Assembly: GCA_002403995.1 (NCBI GenBank)
Contig: DHIV01000015.1
Coordinates: 18,782 to 58,311, forward strand
Direction of reading: 5' to 3'
Origin: Gallionella sp. UBA4737
GTDB lineage: Bacteria; Pseudomonadota; Gammaproteobacteria; Burkholderiales; Gallionellaceae
Length of the DNA: 39,530 nt
Shown here: piece by piece, positions 16,100-24,760 of the stretch
Position numbering within the stretch: the first letter of the stretch is position 1
Layout of the letters: each line of letters opens with the position of its first letter
Made by a program: the position numbers and the translations under genes
The notes under the pieces: model-generated
Told to the model about the DNA's origin: nothing
Seen by the model: the letters and a program-made list of their open reading frames with translations, nothing else
Database searches by the model: none

Positions 16100-16160
16100 C
16101 GTCCCGGATTTTTTCAGGCTATAGAAAAAATCTCATGCCATCTGTGCGATGTCGCACGTA
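16100..16160 (-). promoter_or_regulatory. conserved upstream block with palindrome, PA2779 copy 2
   Basis: GTGCGA (16144-16149) and TCGCAC (16152-16157) form a perfect dyad around TG. The surrounding order TCCCGGAT, AGGCTAT, AATCTCAT, ATCTGTGCG matches the block upstream of copy 1. The shared consensus is GTGCG(A/C)-N2-TCGCAC. Confidence 0.55.
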
Positions 16161-16408
16161 GCGCAATAATTTATTGCATCAAGGGCAACTGCAAACCTTT
16201 GCTATGTGTGCTGTCGTACGGTTCTGTCGCTGCCGTGAGCGCACTATAAACATATATGGCGCTTGTATAAGCCGCGCACGTCGACTCTCGATGCCAGGCT
16301 GACTTGCGGTGCGGCATCAACGGCAAGAGGATCATCTCCGGCCGGGGAATGATTCGAACCCGGCTGGCTTGAATTCGGCCCCTTAAATTTTGATGGAAGA
16401 ATGATGCA
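16158..16408. other. intergenic stretch with a stem-loop
   Basis: Holds no supported gene. At about 16342-16363 GCCGGG and CCCGGC flank a GATTCGAA-containing loop; it superficially resembles a tRNA T-arm but no tRNA can be folded around it. The rest is probably the promoter and leader of the glycine-zipper lipoprotein gene. Confidence 0.45.
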
Positions 16409-17017
16409 ATGAATACAAATTTGAATTTAACCGCCATTGGCTTGGCAGCAATGTTATGCCTTGCTTCGATCGCAGCGTGTTCGCAAAAGCCCTCGTCTGA
16501 AGAGGTCGCCGCGCAAGTAAAAATTGCCATGGATCAAGCTGAACAAGACAAGCAAACAGCGGCAGCGCAGGATGTGCAGCCGTCGCAAAGTCCCGCCGCA
16601 CCAGTTGCTGCTCCTGTCAAACATAAGCCAGTCGTGCATGAACATCCGCACGCCATGCGGCCAGTGGAAAGCGTGAAACCGGTTTGTGCAAACTGCGGGG
16701 TAGTGCTGGCGGTGAATGTGATCGAGGTGGAAGGCAAAGGCTCGGGTGTCGGCGTTGTTGCAGGTGGCGTGGTCGGTGGTTTGGTTGGCAACCAGGTTGG
16801 CCAGGGGACAGGAAATGATCTGGCGACAGTCGCGGGTGTGATCGGCGGAGCATTCGCGGGTAATGCAATTGAAAAGAAGAACAAGAAGACCAGTAATTAC
16901 GACATCAAGGTAAAAATGGACGACGGCTCTGAGCGCACCTTGCGCCAGGCAACCGATCCTGACATGGTCAAGGGACAGAAAATAAAGATTGAAAACGGTG
17001 CCGTGGTAAAAGATTGA
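16409..17017 (+). CDS. glycine-zipper 2TM lipoprotein (SlyB/17 kDa antigen type)
   Basis: A 202-residue outer-membrane lipoprotein candidate. The signal peptide ends at a lipobox (SIAAC). A proline/alanine/histidine-rich linker (about 45-85) leads to CANCGVV and then a glycine-zipper segment (about 110-150; GVGVVAGGVVGGLVGNQVG, VAGVIGGAFAGNAIE) typical of 17 kDa surface-antigen and SlyB-like proteins. The C-terminal region (YDIKVKMDDGSERTLRQ) is the usual small beta domain. Such proteins affect envelope integrity. A GGAAG sequence ahead of the ATG may serve as ribosome-binding site. A terminator follows the stop. Confidence 0.83.
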   Translation: MNTNLNLTAIGLAAMLCLASIAACSQKPSSEEVAAQVKIAMDQAEQDKQTAAAQDVQPSQSPAAPVAAPVKHKPVVHEHPHAMRPVESVKPVCANCGVVLAVNVIEVEGKGSGVGVVAGGVVGGLVGNQVGQGTGNDLATVAGVIGGAFAGNAIEKKNKKTSNYDIKVKMDDGSERTLRQATDPDMVKGQKIKIENGAVVKD

Positions 17018-17039
17018 GCCATCAAGCCATGGCAAAGCA

Positions 17040-17062
17040 AAGGGGCGCAAGCCCCTTGTTAT
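17040..17062 (+). terminator. terminator after the glycine-zipper lipoprotein gene
   Basis: AAGGGGC and GCCCCTT form a perfect 7-base stem around GCAA, followed by GTTATT. It lies 22 bases after the stop codon and could also serve the convergent gene ending at 17087. Confidence 0.6.
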
Positions 17063-17086
17063 TACCGTAGCAATCACGTTGCTTTC

Positions 17087-17431
17087 TTATTCGGTTAGCG
17101 GAACAACCGCAATTGCTGCGGTGGCTTTATCGATATCCAGTTGCACTTCGCAGTACTCATTGCTTTCGCTGGCGGGAGTGGGATCGTCCGCACAACTGCA
17201 ACCGCCAAGCACCCCCTGATAAAAGATCCCTGCCCTGATGCGGATGACATCTTCCATCTCGGCAACACTGTTGATCATCACGGAAATGGGGGCGTCGGTG
17301 ACATAATTGCCGGTCGATAACCCCTGTTGCAGGGGCAGATGATCGGCACCCAATTGCGCGATCTCCTGTTTGAGGACGGCCACAAAATCGGGTGCTCCCC
17401 AAGCGCTCAATGCCTTGTCGAGTCGAATCAT
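17087..17431 (-). CDS. conserved-looking hypothetical protein with GGCSC motif
   Basis: A 114-residue cytoplasmic protein I cannot assign. It has a helical N terminus (ALSAWGAPDFVAVLKQEIAQL), a predicted beta-rich middle (VMINSVAEMEDVIRIRAGIFY) and a glycine/cysteine turn (GVLGGCSCADDPTP), then strands ending AAIAVVPLTE. Codon use matches its neighbours, so it is probably real. The two Cys plus CEV later could bind a metal, but this is a guess. No Shine-Dalgarno is obvious. Confidence 0.65.
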   Translation of the reverse strand: MIRLDKALSAWGAPDFVAVLKQEIAQLGADHLPLQQGLSTGNYVTDAPISVMINSVAEMEDVIRIRAGIFYQGVLGGCSCADDPTPASESNEYCEVQLDIDKATAAIAVVPLTE

Positions 17432-17793
17432 GGAACTGTGCGGATGGAAGAAGTTTGCCGATTATGCATTATCTCGATATCGATTTGTAGCGCATTCGCT
17501 TCGGCTTCGCGCCTTTTTAAAACCCGATACCGTTGGTTCAGAAATCGTGGTCTCTCCACGATTATTCCTTTGTCCCGATACATGAAAAAACAGATCACGG
17601 TGAAAAACAGATATCTGCTTTTGACGAGTGGAGGAATAATGGAATTGGGGCATAATGGGCAGCAATGCCAAGGGCAGCAAGATGCGGCGGCATGAATAGC
17701 CAGAAATGTGATGCGTAGCGCGCTGTGCAGGGTTCGCCAGGCTCTTTCCGGCTATAAGCATCGACCCTTATCCGAGTCCAGGCTAAACCAACG
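17432..17793. other. intergenic stretch with a hairpin
   Basis: No supported gene. A perfect 8-base stem (AATCGTGG at 17543-17550, CCACGATT at 17556-17563, loop TCTCT) is the only clear structure. The right end should hold the promoter of the AI-2E family gene. Confidence 0.5.
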
Positions 17794-18888
17794 ATGAGCG
17801 AACTTGAAACCAAGGAAAATGCTGCTCCAAGCGCGAATGACTGGGGCTCACGCAGCCACGTTCATACGCTCTTGCTGATGGCGGTGACCGTCGCCGGAAT
17901 TTATTTCTGTTACCGGCTGGCGGCTCCATTCATTCCAGCGTTCACTGGGGCCCTGGCACTGGCAGTCATGTTCGCTCCACTCTATCGGCGGCTTGAGCCG
18001 AAAGTGAAATATCCCAACCTGGCTGCTGCGATCTGCGTTCTGGCGGCCGCTCTGATCGTGGTTGTGCCGGCGACGTTCGTGGCGGAGCGGATAATTGGCG
18101 AAGCCGCCAGAGGCGCGCAAACCGTCAAGACTATGGTAGAGAGTGAAGAATGGCGCCGTTCCCTGGAGGGCCACCCGCTTATTGCGCCGGTCGTCCAGTG
18201 GATCGAGCAGCAGTTCGATCTGCCGGACATGATCAATAACGCCACCTCATGGCTGACGAGCGCCGCCTCTTCTTTCCTCCAGGGATCCGTACTGCAGTTG
18301 ATTGGGGTTGTGCTGACCTTTTACATATTTTTCTATTTCCTGCGCGACCGGGGCGCCGCACTCGAGTGGATTCGGTCCCTGTCGCCACTCCCGGCGGAGG
18401 ACATGAACCGGATGTTTGATGGCGTCGGTGATACCGTGCATGCGACCATCTACGGTACGTTTGTTGTCGCCATTGTGCAGGGCACCCTGGGCGGTTTGAT
18501 GTTCTGGTGGCTGGGCTTGCCTGCGCCATTGCTCTGGGGAATGGTAATGGCACTGCTTGCCGTGGTGCCGGTGCTGGGCGCCTTTATCATCTGGATTCCT
18601 GCGGCCATCTTCTTGTTTTTAGCGGGCAGCGAAGGGAAAGCCCTGCTGCTCACCCTCTGGGGCGCGATCGTGGTCGGTGGAATCGACAACTTGCTGTATC
18701 CGATGCTGGTTGGAAGCCGGCTGAAAATGCACACTGTCATCGCGTTTGTGTCCATCGTTGGCGGACTGATTGTTTTCGGTCCGTCCGGCCTGATCCTGGG
18801 CCCCGTGATATTCACAGTCACCAGATTACTTCTGGAAATCTGGAGCAGTCAGAACAAGGCCGAAAAAGAAAACGAAAAGGCCGGGTAA
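17794..18888 (+). CDS. AI-2E family transporter (UPF0118/PerM-like)
   Basis: A 364-residue inner-membrane protein with about eight hydrophobic segments. Family landmarks are the N-terminal paired segments (LAAPFIPAFTGALALAVMF), the central soluble stretch, FYIFFYFLRDRGAALEWI, GTFVVAIVQGTLGGLMFW, and the C-terminal IVGGLIVFGPSGLILGPVI. The family includes TqsA and PerM; despite the name, most members are not shown to carry AI-2, and some move ions or metabolites. No ribosome-binding site of note precedes the ATG. It is monocistronic. Confidence 0.9.
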   Translation: MSELETKENAAPSANDWGSRSHVHTLLLMAVTVAGIYFCYRLAAPFIPAFTGALALAVMFAPLYRRLEPKVKYPNLAAAICVLAAALIVVVPATFVAERIIGEAARGAQTVKTMVESEEWRRSLEGHPLIAPVVQWIEQQFDLPDMINNATSWLTSAASSFLQGSVLQLIGVVLTFYIFFYFLRDRGAALEWIRSLSPLPAEDMNRMFDGVGDTVHATIYGTFVVAIVQGTLGGLMFWWLGLPAPLLWGMVMALLAVVPVLGAFIIWIPAAIFLFLAGSEGKALLLTLWGAIVVGGIDNLLYPMLVGSRLKMHTVIAFVSIVGGLIVFGPSGLILGPVIFTVTRLLLEIWSSQNKAEKENEKAG

Positions 18889-19037
18889 AGCAAACTACCT
18901 ATGAAGCGATGGTCCCTCTGTCATTACGGCGCAATGCGCCAAGCTTATTGCATCCTGCCTGAACTCCACAGCAATTCGTTCTGATCCTTGGTAATTGAGT
19001 TGACAGAGGCAGTATCACTTAATGCCTTTTGCGTATC

Positions 19038-20489
19038 CTAAGCCTTCGCCAGCGCCCGCAATATCGCCTTGAGCAAAGTCCAGCAGCGCGCGACAGATTC
19101 TATCTCAACGCTCTCACCGGGCGCATGCGCGCCGCGGATGTCGGGGCCGAAAGAGATCATGTCCAGATGCGGATGGCTGGCGGCGAGCAGGCCGCATTCC
19201 AGACCGGCGTGTATCACCTGCAACGAGGCGGGCTGGCCGAACTGCGCGGCGTAAACCTGCTGGCACAGATCAAGCAAAGGTGATGAGGGGTTCGGCGTCC
19301 ACCCCGGATATGCGCCGTCCTTGTAAGCCTGCATGCCGTGGGCAACGGCAAACTCGACCAGCTTGCCGGCCAGCGCATCGGCTCGTGTATCGTGCAGCGA
19401 TCGCACCTTGAAGGTCGCCTTGTACGCTCGCTGTTCCAGCGCCACCACGCCGAGGTTGGAGGAGGTGTCGGTCACGCCGGGGAAATCAGCGCTGATGCGC
19501 GCGACACCGTTCGCGGCGATGTCGAGGAAAGCGAGCAGGCGGTCGCGTTCTGGGTTTGCAATGGCTGTGCCCGGTGGCGTGTCGTCATGCTTGCACGCGA
19601 ACGACACATCTGCATCCGCCTGCGCGAACCGCGCCCGCCACGCCAGATGCCGGTGCCGCACCCACTCATCGATACTCGCCGCTATCGCAACAGGCAGCGC
19701 ACACACCGCGAACGCCTCGCGCGGGATCGCGTTGCGCGCCGTGCCGCCATTCAATGCAACCAATCGCACGTCGGTGTGTGCGGACAGATCGCGCAGCGCC
19801 TCCGCCAGCAGCTTGATCGCATTGCCGCGCCCGAGATGGATGTCGATGCCGGAGTGGCCGCCGCGCAGACCGGACACTTCAAAGCGCAGCAGCGCATAGT
19901 CCGGCGGCACATCTTCCTGCGCGCAATCGTGGCGCACCTCCACATCCACGCCGCCCGCGCAGCCCAGATAGAAATGTCCCCATTCCTCGGTGTCGAGGTT
20001 GATCAGCGTTCTGCCGCGCAAGGTGCCGGAGGCCAGACCGCGCGCACCGTCCATGCCGCATTCCTCGTTGACGGTGAGCAACACCTCCAGCGGCGGATGG
20101 AGCAGGCCCGGTTCTTCCAGCGCAGCCAGCGCGAGCGCGACGCCGATGCCGTTGTCCGCGCCCAGCGTCGTATCTTCTGCCACCACCCAGCCATCGCGCA
20201 CCACCGTGCGTATAGCATCGCGTTCGAAATCATGCTGCGTTCCGGCATTGGCCTGGCACACCATATCGAGATGGCCTTGCATGATCACGCCGGGCATCGC
20301 TTCGCAGCCGGGGCTGCCGGACTTTTTCAGGATCAGGTTGCCCGCGCCATCGACCACGGCAGTGATGCCGCGCGCCTGCGCCCATTCGATCAGATGCTCG
20401 CGCAGCGCTGCCTCATGCAGCGAGGAACGCGGTATCGCGCACAAAGTGGCAAAGTGTGACCAGACGGAAGAAGGTTGGAGATTCTTCAA
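19038..20489 (-). CDS. pepD: aminoacyl-histidine dipeptidase PepD
   Basis: A 483-residue M20-family metallopeptidase that cleaves Xaa-His dipeptides such as carnosine in the cytoplasm. Metal and catalytic residues are visible: HLD (His73, Asp75), GADNG (Asp112), NEECG (Glu142, Glu143) and LDTEEWG. The C-terminal HAGLECGLL and MISFGPDIRGAHAPGE segments are PepD-specific. The first codon appears to be TTG at 20489 because no in-frame ATG precedes the conserved N terminus; the Shine-Dalgarno is weak. A short internal piece (GITAVVDGAGNLILK) reappears in a chimeric remnant at 24289-24429. Confidence 0.93.
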   Translation of the reverse strand: MKNLQPSSVWSHFATLCAIPRSSLHEAALREHLIEWAQARGITAVVDGAGNLILKKSGSPGCEAMPGVIMQGHLDMVCQANAGTQHDFERDAIRTVVRDGWVVAEDTTLGADNGIGVALALAALEEPGLLHPPLEVLLTVNEECGMDGARGLASGTLRGRTLINLDTEEWGHFYLGCAGGVDVEVRHDCAQEDVPPDYALLRFEVSGLRGGHSGIDIHLGRGNAIKLLAEALRDLSAHTDVRLVALNGGTARNAIPREAFAVCALPVAIAASIDEWVRHRHLAWRARFAQADADVSFACKHDDTPPGTAIANPERDRLLAFLDIAANGVARISADFPGVTDTSSNLGVVALEQRAYKATFKVRSLHDTRADALAGKLVEFAVAHGMQAYKDGAYPGWTPNPSSPLLDLCQQVYAAQFGQPASLQVIHAGLECGLLAASHPHLDMISFGPDIRGAHAPGESVEIESVARCWTLLKAILRALAKA

Positions 20490-20556
20490 AGGTGTGAATG
20501 ATTGTTGTGGTTCAAAACGAATGTGCTGCCGCCCTTTCTCTTGCCAGATGCCGCTG

Positions 20557-21363
20557 TCAGACCTTGATCGCCCTAATCAGCAGGTACTCGTGCCGGACGA
20601 CATTGTCATGCAGATATTCGCCCAGCATTTCTTCCATCTCACTTCGCCACGATTCGAGTCTGGCGGGGTCATGCTGCAAAGCCTTCACAGTCTGGATGAA
20701 AGGGCCGGTCTTGGCTTCCAGGAACAGGCGCAGATGCCGGGGGCTGAGCGCCGGGATGCCCATGATGCCCCGTTCGGCGTGCAGGCGTTTCACGCTATCC
20801 CCCATCCGTTGCCGCACGATGGCGACATCGCCCCATTGCACCGGCGAAACAATGCCCGGAGGCGGCGGGACATACTTTGCATTCAGGCTGAACATGCGGC
20901 CGATCAACTGCTCGCCGGGCCAGGTGGCGAAGGCGATGGTGCCGCCGGGTTTCAGCACGCGCAGCATCTCGCTCACCGCAACCTCGTGCCGTGGCGCGAA
21001 CATATGCCCGAACTGGCTCAACACGGCATCGAAGGAGGCATCCGGAAAAGGCAGCGCCTCGGCATCTCCTTCATGCCAGGCGATATCGCCATGTCCGGCC
21101 ACCGCGGCGCTTTCCCTCGCCTGGGCGAGCAGCGCAGGAGTCAGGTCAAGCCCGGTCACCCTGGCGCCCACATTCCGCGCCGTGATCGCAACCACGCCGG
21201 TCCCCGTTCCCACATCCAGCACCGCCTGGCCGCCCGCCACCCTGGCAAAGCGAACCAGATGTCCGGCCACGGGTGTCGTGAAGACGGCCATTTCGCCGAA
21301 ATTTCCCAAGGTCCAGGTTTCGCGCTGTTTGGACTTGAATTGCTCGATCGGATCCATATTCAT
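20557..21363 (-). CDS. class I SAM-dependent methyltransferase
   Basis: A 268-residue Rossmann methyltransferase of the UbiE/Methyltransf_11 type. The SAM-binding motif I is VLDVGTGTGVVAI, followed by VTGLDLTPALL, GDAEALPFPDASFDAV and the post-III segment MLRVLKPGGTIAFATW. The substrate is unknown. AAGGAG is followed closely by the ATG at 21363; a second in-frame ATG at 21357 is better spaced and may be the true start. A distant relative lies at 34129-34947. Confidence 0.85.
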   Translation of the reverse strand: MNMDPIEQFKSKQRETWTLGNFGEMAVFTTPVAGHLVRFARVAGGQAVLDVGTGTGVVAITARNVGARVTGLDLTPALLAQARESAAVAGHGDIAWHEGDAEALPFPDASFDAVLSQFGHMFAPRHEVAVSEMLRVLKPGGTIAFATWPGEQLIGRMFSLNAKYVPPPPGIVSPVQWGDVAIVRQRMGDSVKRLHAERGIMGIPALSPRHLRLFLEAKTGPFIQTVKALQHDPARLESWRSEMEEMLGEYLHDNVVRHEYLLIRAIKV

Positions 21364-21650
21364 GTTCTCCTTCCTTGAATAACAATGTTCAACTTGGGTT
21401 CAGGCCGCGTTCTGTTTGGACACGGTTATAAATTCAATAGAAGCAATCGCGATGCCACTCCCATGGACCTGCGGACCATTTGCTGTATCCTGGATAGCGA
21501 ATAGCGGTTTCGATTTTACACATAATCAATACCGAAGCAGACCACCTTGTTGCGACTGGTTTGTTTGGCGACATTTAGCGAATTTGTCCTACCGGAAAAT
21601 CGGCTACACTCGATATTATTCAAATCAGGCTGGATACCGGGAGGACAGGC

Positions 21651-23249
21651 GTGAAGCAATTTCCGTACGACAAATTACTGCTGATTTTCCAGAACGCGCT
21701 GCTTGTCGTGTTAGCCGTCCTGCTGCTGCTCAAATCCTATACCACGCTGCACTGGCGCATGGAGCACGACACTCCGCTGCTATATTATGCGGCATTCCTG
21801 ATGGACAAGCACGGCCGGATCCCGTATCGCGATATCTTCGAGACCAGCATGCCCGGAACCTTTGCGTTCCATTACGTGATAGTCAAGCTGTTCGGTTACA
21901 GCGACGATGCGTTCCGCTACGTCGACCTGACGCTGCTGGGTGCGCTGCTCATCGCAACCTATAAGTTTATGAGCCGCTTCGGGCGCCAGGCCGCGATTCT
22001 TGCAGCGCTGCTGTTCGGCCTGGTGTACTTGGCGCAGGGCCAGACCATGAGCTTGCAGCGCGACTATATCGGAATCATTCCGGTCGCGTTTGCGTTGCTG
22101 TGCATTCCGGCCAGGATGGAAACGCCCGTCGGGCTGAACCGGTTTGCGCTTGTTGGTTTGCTGTTCGGCATGTCGGTGCTGATCAAACCGCACTTGGGGA
22201 TTGCGCTGCCTATCGTGTTTGCAGCGCTGCTCGCGTTCCGTTGGAATAGGCAAAAAAAATCCATGCCAGATTTCATCAAGTGTGCGGCGGTATCTGCCGC
22301 AGCGCTACTGGCCCCGCTGGCCATCGCCCTGATCTGGCTGGCTGCCGATTCGGCATTGGCCCCGTTTGCCGATATCGTGTTCAACTACCTTCCGCTGCAC
22401 AGCGCATTGACCGGAGCGCAAAAAACCATCTTCGGACTCGACCGCGTGCTCTACCTCATCTGGGGGACTTCGATGTTGGGTGGATTCGGGCTGCTGGTCC
22501 TGCTCTCGATGCTGGCGTATTACCACGTTGCGTCGCAAGCCGGCAAAGATGAAGCGATACATATATCGCTGGCCTGTCTCGCCCTTTGCACGCTCGCTTA
22601 TGCAGTCTACCCGGCGTTCGCGGGGAAATTCTGGCCATATCACTACATGCCTCTTGTATATTTCTGTTCCCTTTCGGCAGGACTGTGCTTGTATGAAAAC
22701 AACTCGCAGAAGCCGGCTGTATTGTTCCGCGTGCAGAAAACGATATTGGTCGCGGCGCTGGCTATCACCGTCACAGTGCAACTGCCCATCTATTATTTCA
22801 TCTCCTACCTGGATTTAGACCTGCATGCGGGACGCGAAGCGCATTCTCCCAAGAACGGGCGAGTCGACGAAATCGCAGACTGGCTGAAAAACAATCTGCG
22901 CCCGGGCGACACGGTTCAGCCGCTGGACTGGAGCGGCGGGAGCTTACACGCGATGCTACTGGCCAAAGCCGATCTCGCAACGCGCTTCATGTACGATTAT
23001 CATTTTTACCACCATGTGTCGTCGCCCTATATACAGGGACTGAGGCGCACCTTCATCAGCCAGTTGCACGACGCGATCCCGCGTTTTATTATCGCCGTGA
23101 ACACTAACAAACCCTCGGTGTCCGGGGTGGACACCACAAATGAATTTCCTGAGCTGAGCCAGTTCCTGTATTCCTGCTACTCGATGGCGTACGAAGGGAG
23201 TGGCTACTACATTTATGAGCGTACGCAGAACTGCACGAAGAAGCCGTAG
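21651..23249 (+). CDS. GT-C type multi-pass membrane glycosyltransferase-like protein
   Basis: A 532-residue protein with about 11 membrane segments and a C-terminal soluble domain. The first loop carries ILLYYAAFLMDKHG-like and GRIPYRDIFETSMPGTFAFH segments, with acidic residues where GT-C enzymes (ArnT/PMT-like) place their catalytic Asp or Glu. The soluble tail (VDEIADWLKNNLRPGDTVQPLDW) is typical of this group. Such enzymes transfer sugars from polyprenyl phosphate to lipids or proteins; the acceptor is unknown. It starts with GTG at 21651 behind GGGAGG. Confidence 0.72.
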   Translation: MKQFPYDKLLLIFQNALLVVLAVLLLLKSYTTLHWRMEHDTPLLYYAAFLMDKHGRIPYRDIFETSMPGTFAFHYVIVKLFGYSDDAFRYVDLTLLGALLIATYKFMSRFGRQAAILAALLFGLVYLAQGQTMSLQRDYIGIIPVAFALLCIPARMETPVGLNRFALVGLLFGMSVLIKPHLGIALPIVFAALLAFRWNRQKKSMPDFIKCAAVSAAALLAPLAIALIWLAADSALAPFADIVFNYLPLHSALTGAQKTIFGLDRVLYLIWGTSMLGGFGLLVLLSMLAYYHVASQAGKDEAIHISLACLALCTLAYAVYPAFAGKFWPYHYMPLVYFCSLSAGLCLYENNSQKPAVLFRVQKTILVAALAITVTVQLPIYYFISYLDLDLHAGREAHSPKNGRVDEIADWLKNNLRPGDTVQPLDWSGGSLHAMLLAKADLATRFMYDYHFYHHVSSPYIQGLRRTFISQLHDAIPRFIIAVNTNKPSVSGVDTTNEFPELSQFLYSCYSMAYEGSGYYIYERTQNCTKKP

Positions 23250-23285
23250 CAAATCTGGGCGGTATCAGTGTGATAGTTTTTTGGC

Positions 23286-23549
23286 TCAGGGTTTCCCGAA
23301 TAAATCGTCGAGCGGGTTCTTGGCTGCGGGGGCGCTTCCGGATACGCGTTTCGCGGTGAACTCCTCCTCGATGTTGTCGCGATAGAAGCTCCATGCCGCC
23401 CCCGAACTGCTGAGCCGGCGCCAGGTATCCTCGCCGACGCCGCCGTACTGCAGCGTGCTGCCGTCGTCGAACTGGACCTGCAACATGCGGGCGCGCGCAT
23501 CGTAACCAATGGCGCGCAACCTGCCCGAATTGATCTTCTTCATTTCCAT
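23286..23549 (-). CDS. KTSC-domain protein (intact copy)
   Basis: An 87-residue protein dominated by a KTSC-like domain: LRAIGYDARARMLQVQFDDG, then LQYGGVGEDTWRRLSSSGAA and FYRDNIEEEFTAKRV. KTSC proteins are small and poorly characterised; some are fused to nucleases or RNA-related enzymes. AGGA lies seven bases before the ATG at 23549. Its leader and first codons are repeated in truncated form at about 24429, 25548 and 28552, all on the same strand, making it the parent or the only surviving intact member of a local repeat family. Confidence 0.78.
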   Translation of the reverse strand: MEMKKINSGRLRAIGYDARARMLQVQFDDGSTLQYGGVGEDTWRRLSSSGAAWSFYRDNIEEEFTAKRVSGSAPAAKNPLDDLFGKP

Positions 23550-23606
23550 GGCGGCATCCTGGAACCATTTAGAGCCTGGCTCCTTATATTCTATATCACC
23601 GCTTAA

Positions 23607-23963
23607 TTACAAGATCGCATCGGTTCTGCGAAGGCGATCAGCCATCACTCGTATGACATGCATCGCAAATTCGGGTTTCTGCTGAACAAGAAAAATAAAC
23701 CGCTCGCGCTCGACAGGTAAAAACTTGCAATCGCTTTTAGCCACGACCGTTGCTGAACGAGCGCTGTCATCGATTATCCCCAACTCGCCGACGATAGTAC
23801 CGGCCACCGCGGTCTCCATCACTCTGTTGCGAACGATGATCTCGGCAGTACCGGACATGAGGACATACATAAAATTGCCACGCTCACCTTCCCTGAACAA
23901 AGCTTGTCCTGCAGGAATCTCCTGTAAATCGACTTGATGACGAAACAACTCTACGAGATTCAT
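23607..23963 (-). CDS. stand-alone cyclic nucleotide-binding domain protein
   Basis: A 118-residue protein consisting of one cNMP-binding (Crp-like) beta-barrel domain: IPAGQALFREGERGNFMYVLMSG, then a phosphate-binding-cassette-like segment VGELGIIDDSARSATVVAKS, and a C-terminal helix (FAMHVIRVMADRLRR). There is no helix-turn-helix. The Glu in GELG is present and Arg follows in SARSAT, so ligand binding is plausible. It lies between the intact KTSC gene and a chimeric KTSC remnant. Confidence 0.82.
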   Translation of the reverse strand: MNLVELFRHQVDLQEIPAGQALFREGERGNFMYVLMSGTAEIIVRNRVMETAVAGTIVGELGIIDDSARSATVVAKSDCKFLPVERERFIFLVQQKPEFAMHVIRVMADRLRRTDAIL

Positions 23964-24760
23964 ACAACTTCCATGAGATTGTTAACGGTGAATTGATCTC
24001 ATTTCATGGCCTGCCTTGGAAAATAATTCGATGCCGGGCAGACTTTCTTAATCCTAACTTTAATCTGGTAGCGGCCTTAGCCGCGAAAGCTTTGAACTTC
24101 CGTGAAAATCCTCAATTGGCCTTGAGACGAATCAGATAAGCAAAGATAAAGATGCAGGGGCAACCGAACCCCTCGATGAAAATGAAACACTATGTATCAT
24201 GCCGGCAATATTCGCCTTTTTCCGTCTGTTAACGCACATATACAACTTGCGTGTGTTGTTGGCGCTATATCCCATTGCAACCATGTCGTCATTCCTGTGC
24301 GGGCCGTGCAATGGGGCAGGTTGGATTTTTCAGGATCAGGTTCCCCGCACCATCAACAACGGCGGTGATACCGCGCGCATCGTAGACTATGGCGCGCAAT
24401 CTGCCCGAATTGATCTTCTTCATTTCCATGGAGGCATCCTGGCAATATTTCGGGCCTGGCCCCTAGCGTTGCTAGCGTTGAAAATATGGAAACAAACAAC
24501 CCCCGGTGATTCCGGAAATCGTCAACCGCCTCCTGTCATCCTGCCATTTTATTGGTTTATTGCGCGGCATGTACGGCAACGCACAGAACAAGCAGGCAAT
24601 ATCTTCCAAAGTGTGATCGCGAATCCGGTCGGATGCAGCGCAATGAATTTTATCAACCTTGTCTGCTGGTTGATTCGAGTCCGACCCTGAACCTCCCGGA
24701 ATTTCCATCCCTTGTGCAGTTGATTTTCTGCCCTTAACAAATGAAGAGAGAGGCAACAAA
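23964..24760. other. gene-poor stretch holding a chimeric gene remnant
   Basis: Apart from the KTSC-PepD chimera at 24289-24429 and its copied leader up to about 24465, I see no supported gene in these 800 bases. The longest plus-strand frame (24199-24690) is largely the antisense of the remnant and has no ribosome-binding site. The right end contains the leader of the OmpA-family gene (GAGAGAGGCAAC). Confidence 0.55.
24289..24429 (-). pseudogene. KTSC head fused in frame to an internal PepD fragment
   Basis: A 46-codon frame starts with the same RBS-like AGGATG and first codons as the KTSC gene (MEMKKINSGRLRAI, YDAR) and switches at a shared GCGCGC to GITAVVDGAGNLILK, which is residues 41-55 of the nearby PepD. 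The frame stays open and ends with an unrelated tail at TGA 24289. The copied leader extends to about 24465 (GGCATCCTGG, GCCTGGC). It could be expressed as a short peptide, but is best treated as recombination debris. Confidence 0.75.

Noticed and set aside
16342..16363. tRNA-like T-arm (GATTCGAACC on plus strand)
   Set aside because: The loop and stem lengths are wrong and no acceptor, D or anticodon arm can be placed around it; it is just a GC hairpin.
17489..17516. similarity to the ettA tail (TTCGGCTTCGCGCCTT)
   Set aside because: A 16-base low-complexity match without flanking similarity or reading frame.
21405..21430. possible copy of the methyltransferase gene head (shared CTGTTTGGAC)
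   Set aside because: Only about ten bases match, without leader similarity; chance is sufficient.
24199..24690. 163-codon plus-strand frame
   Set aside because: It runs antisense through the KTSC-PepD remnant, lacks a ribosome-binding site and has no protein-like domain pattern.
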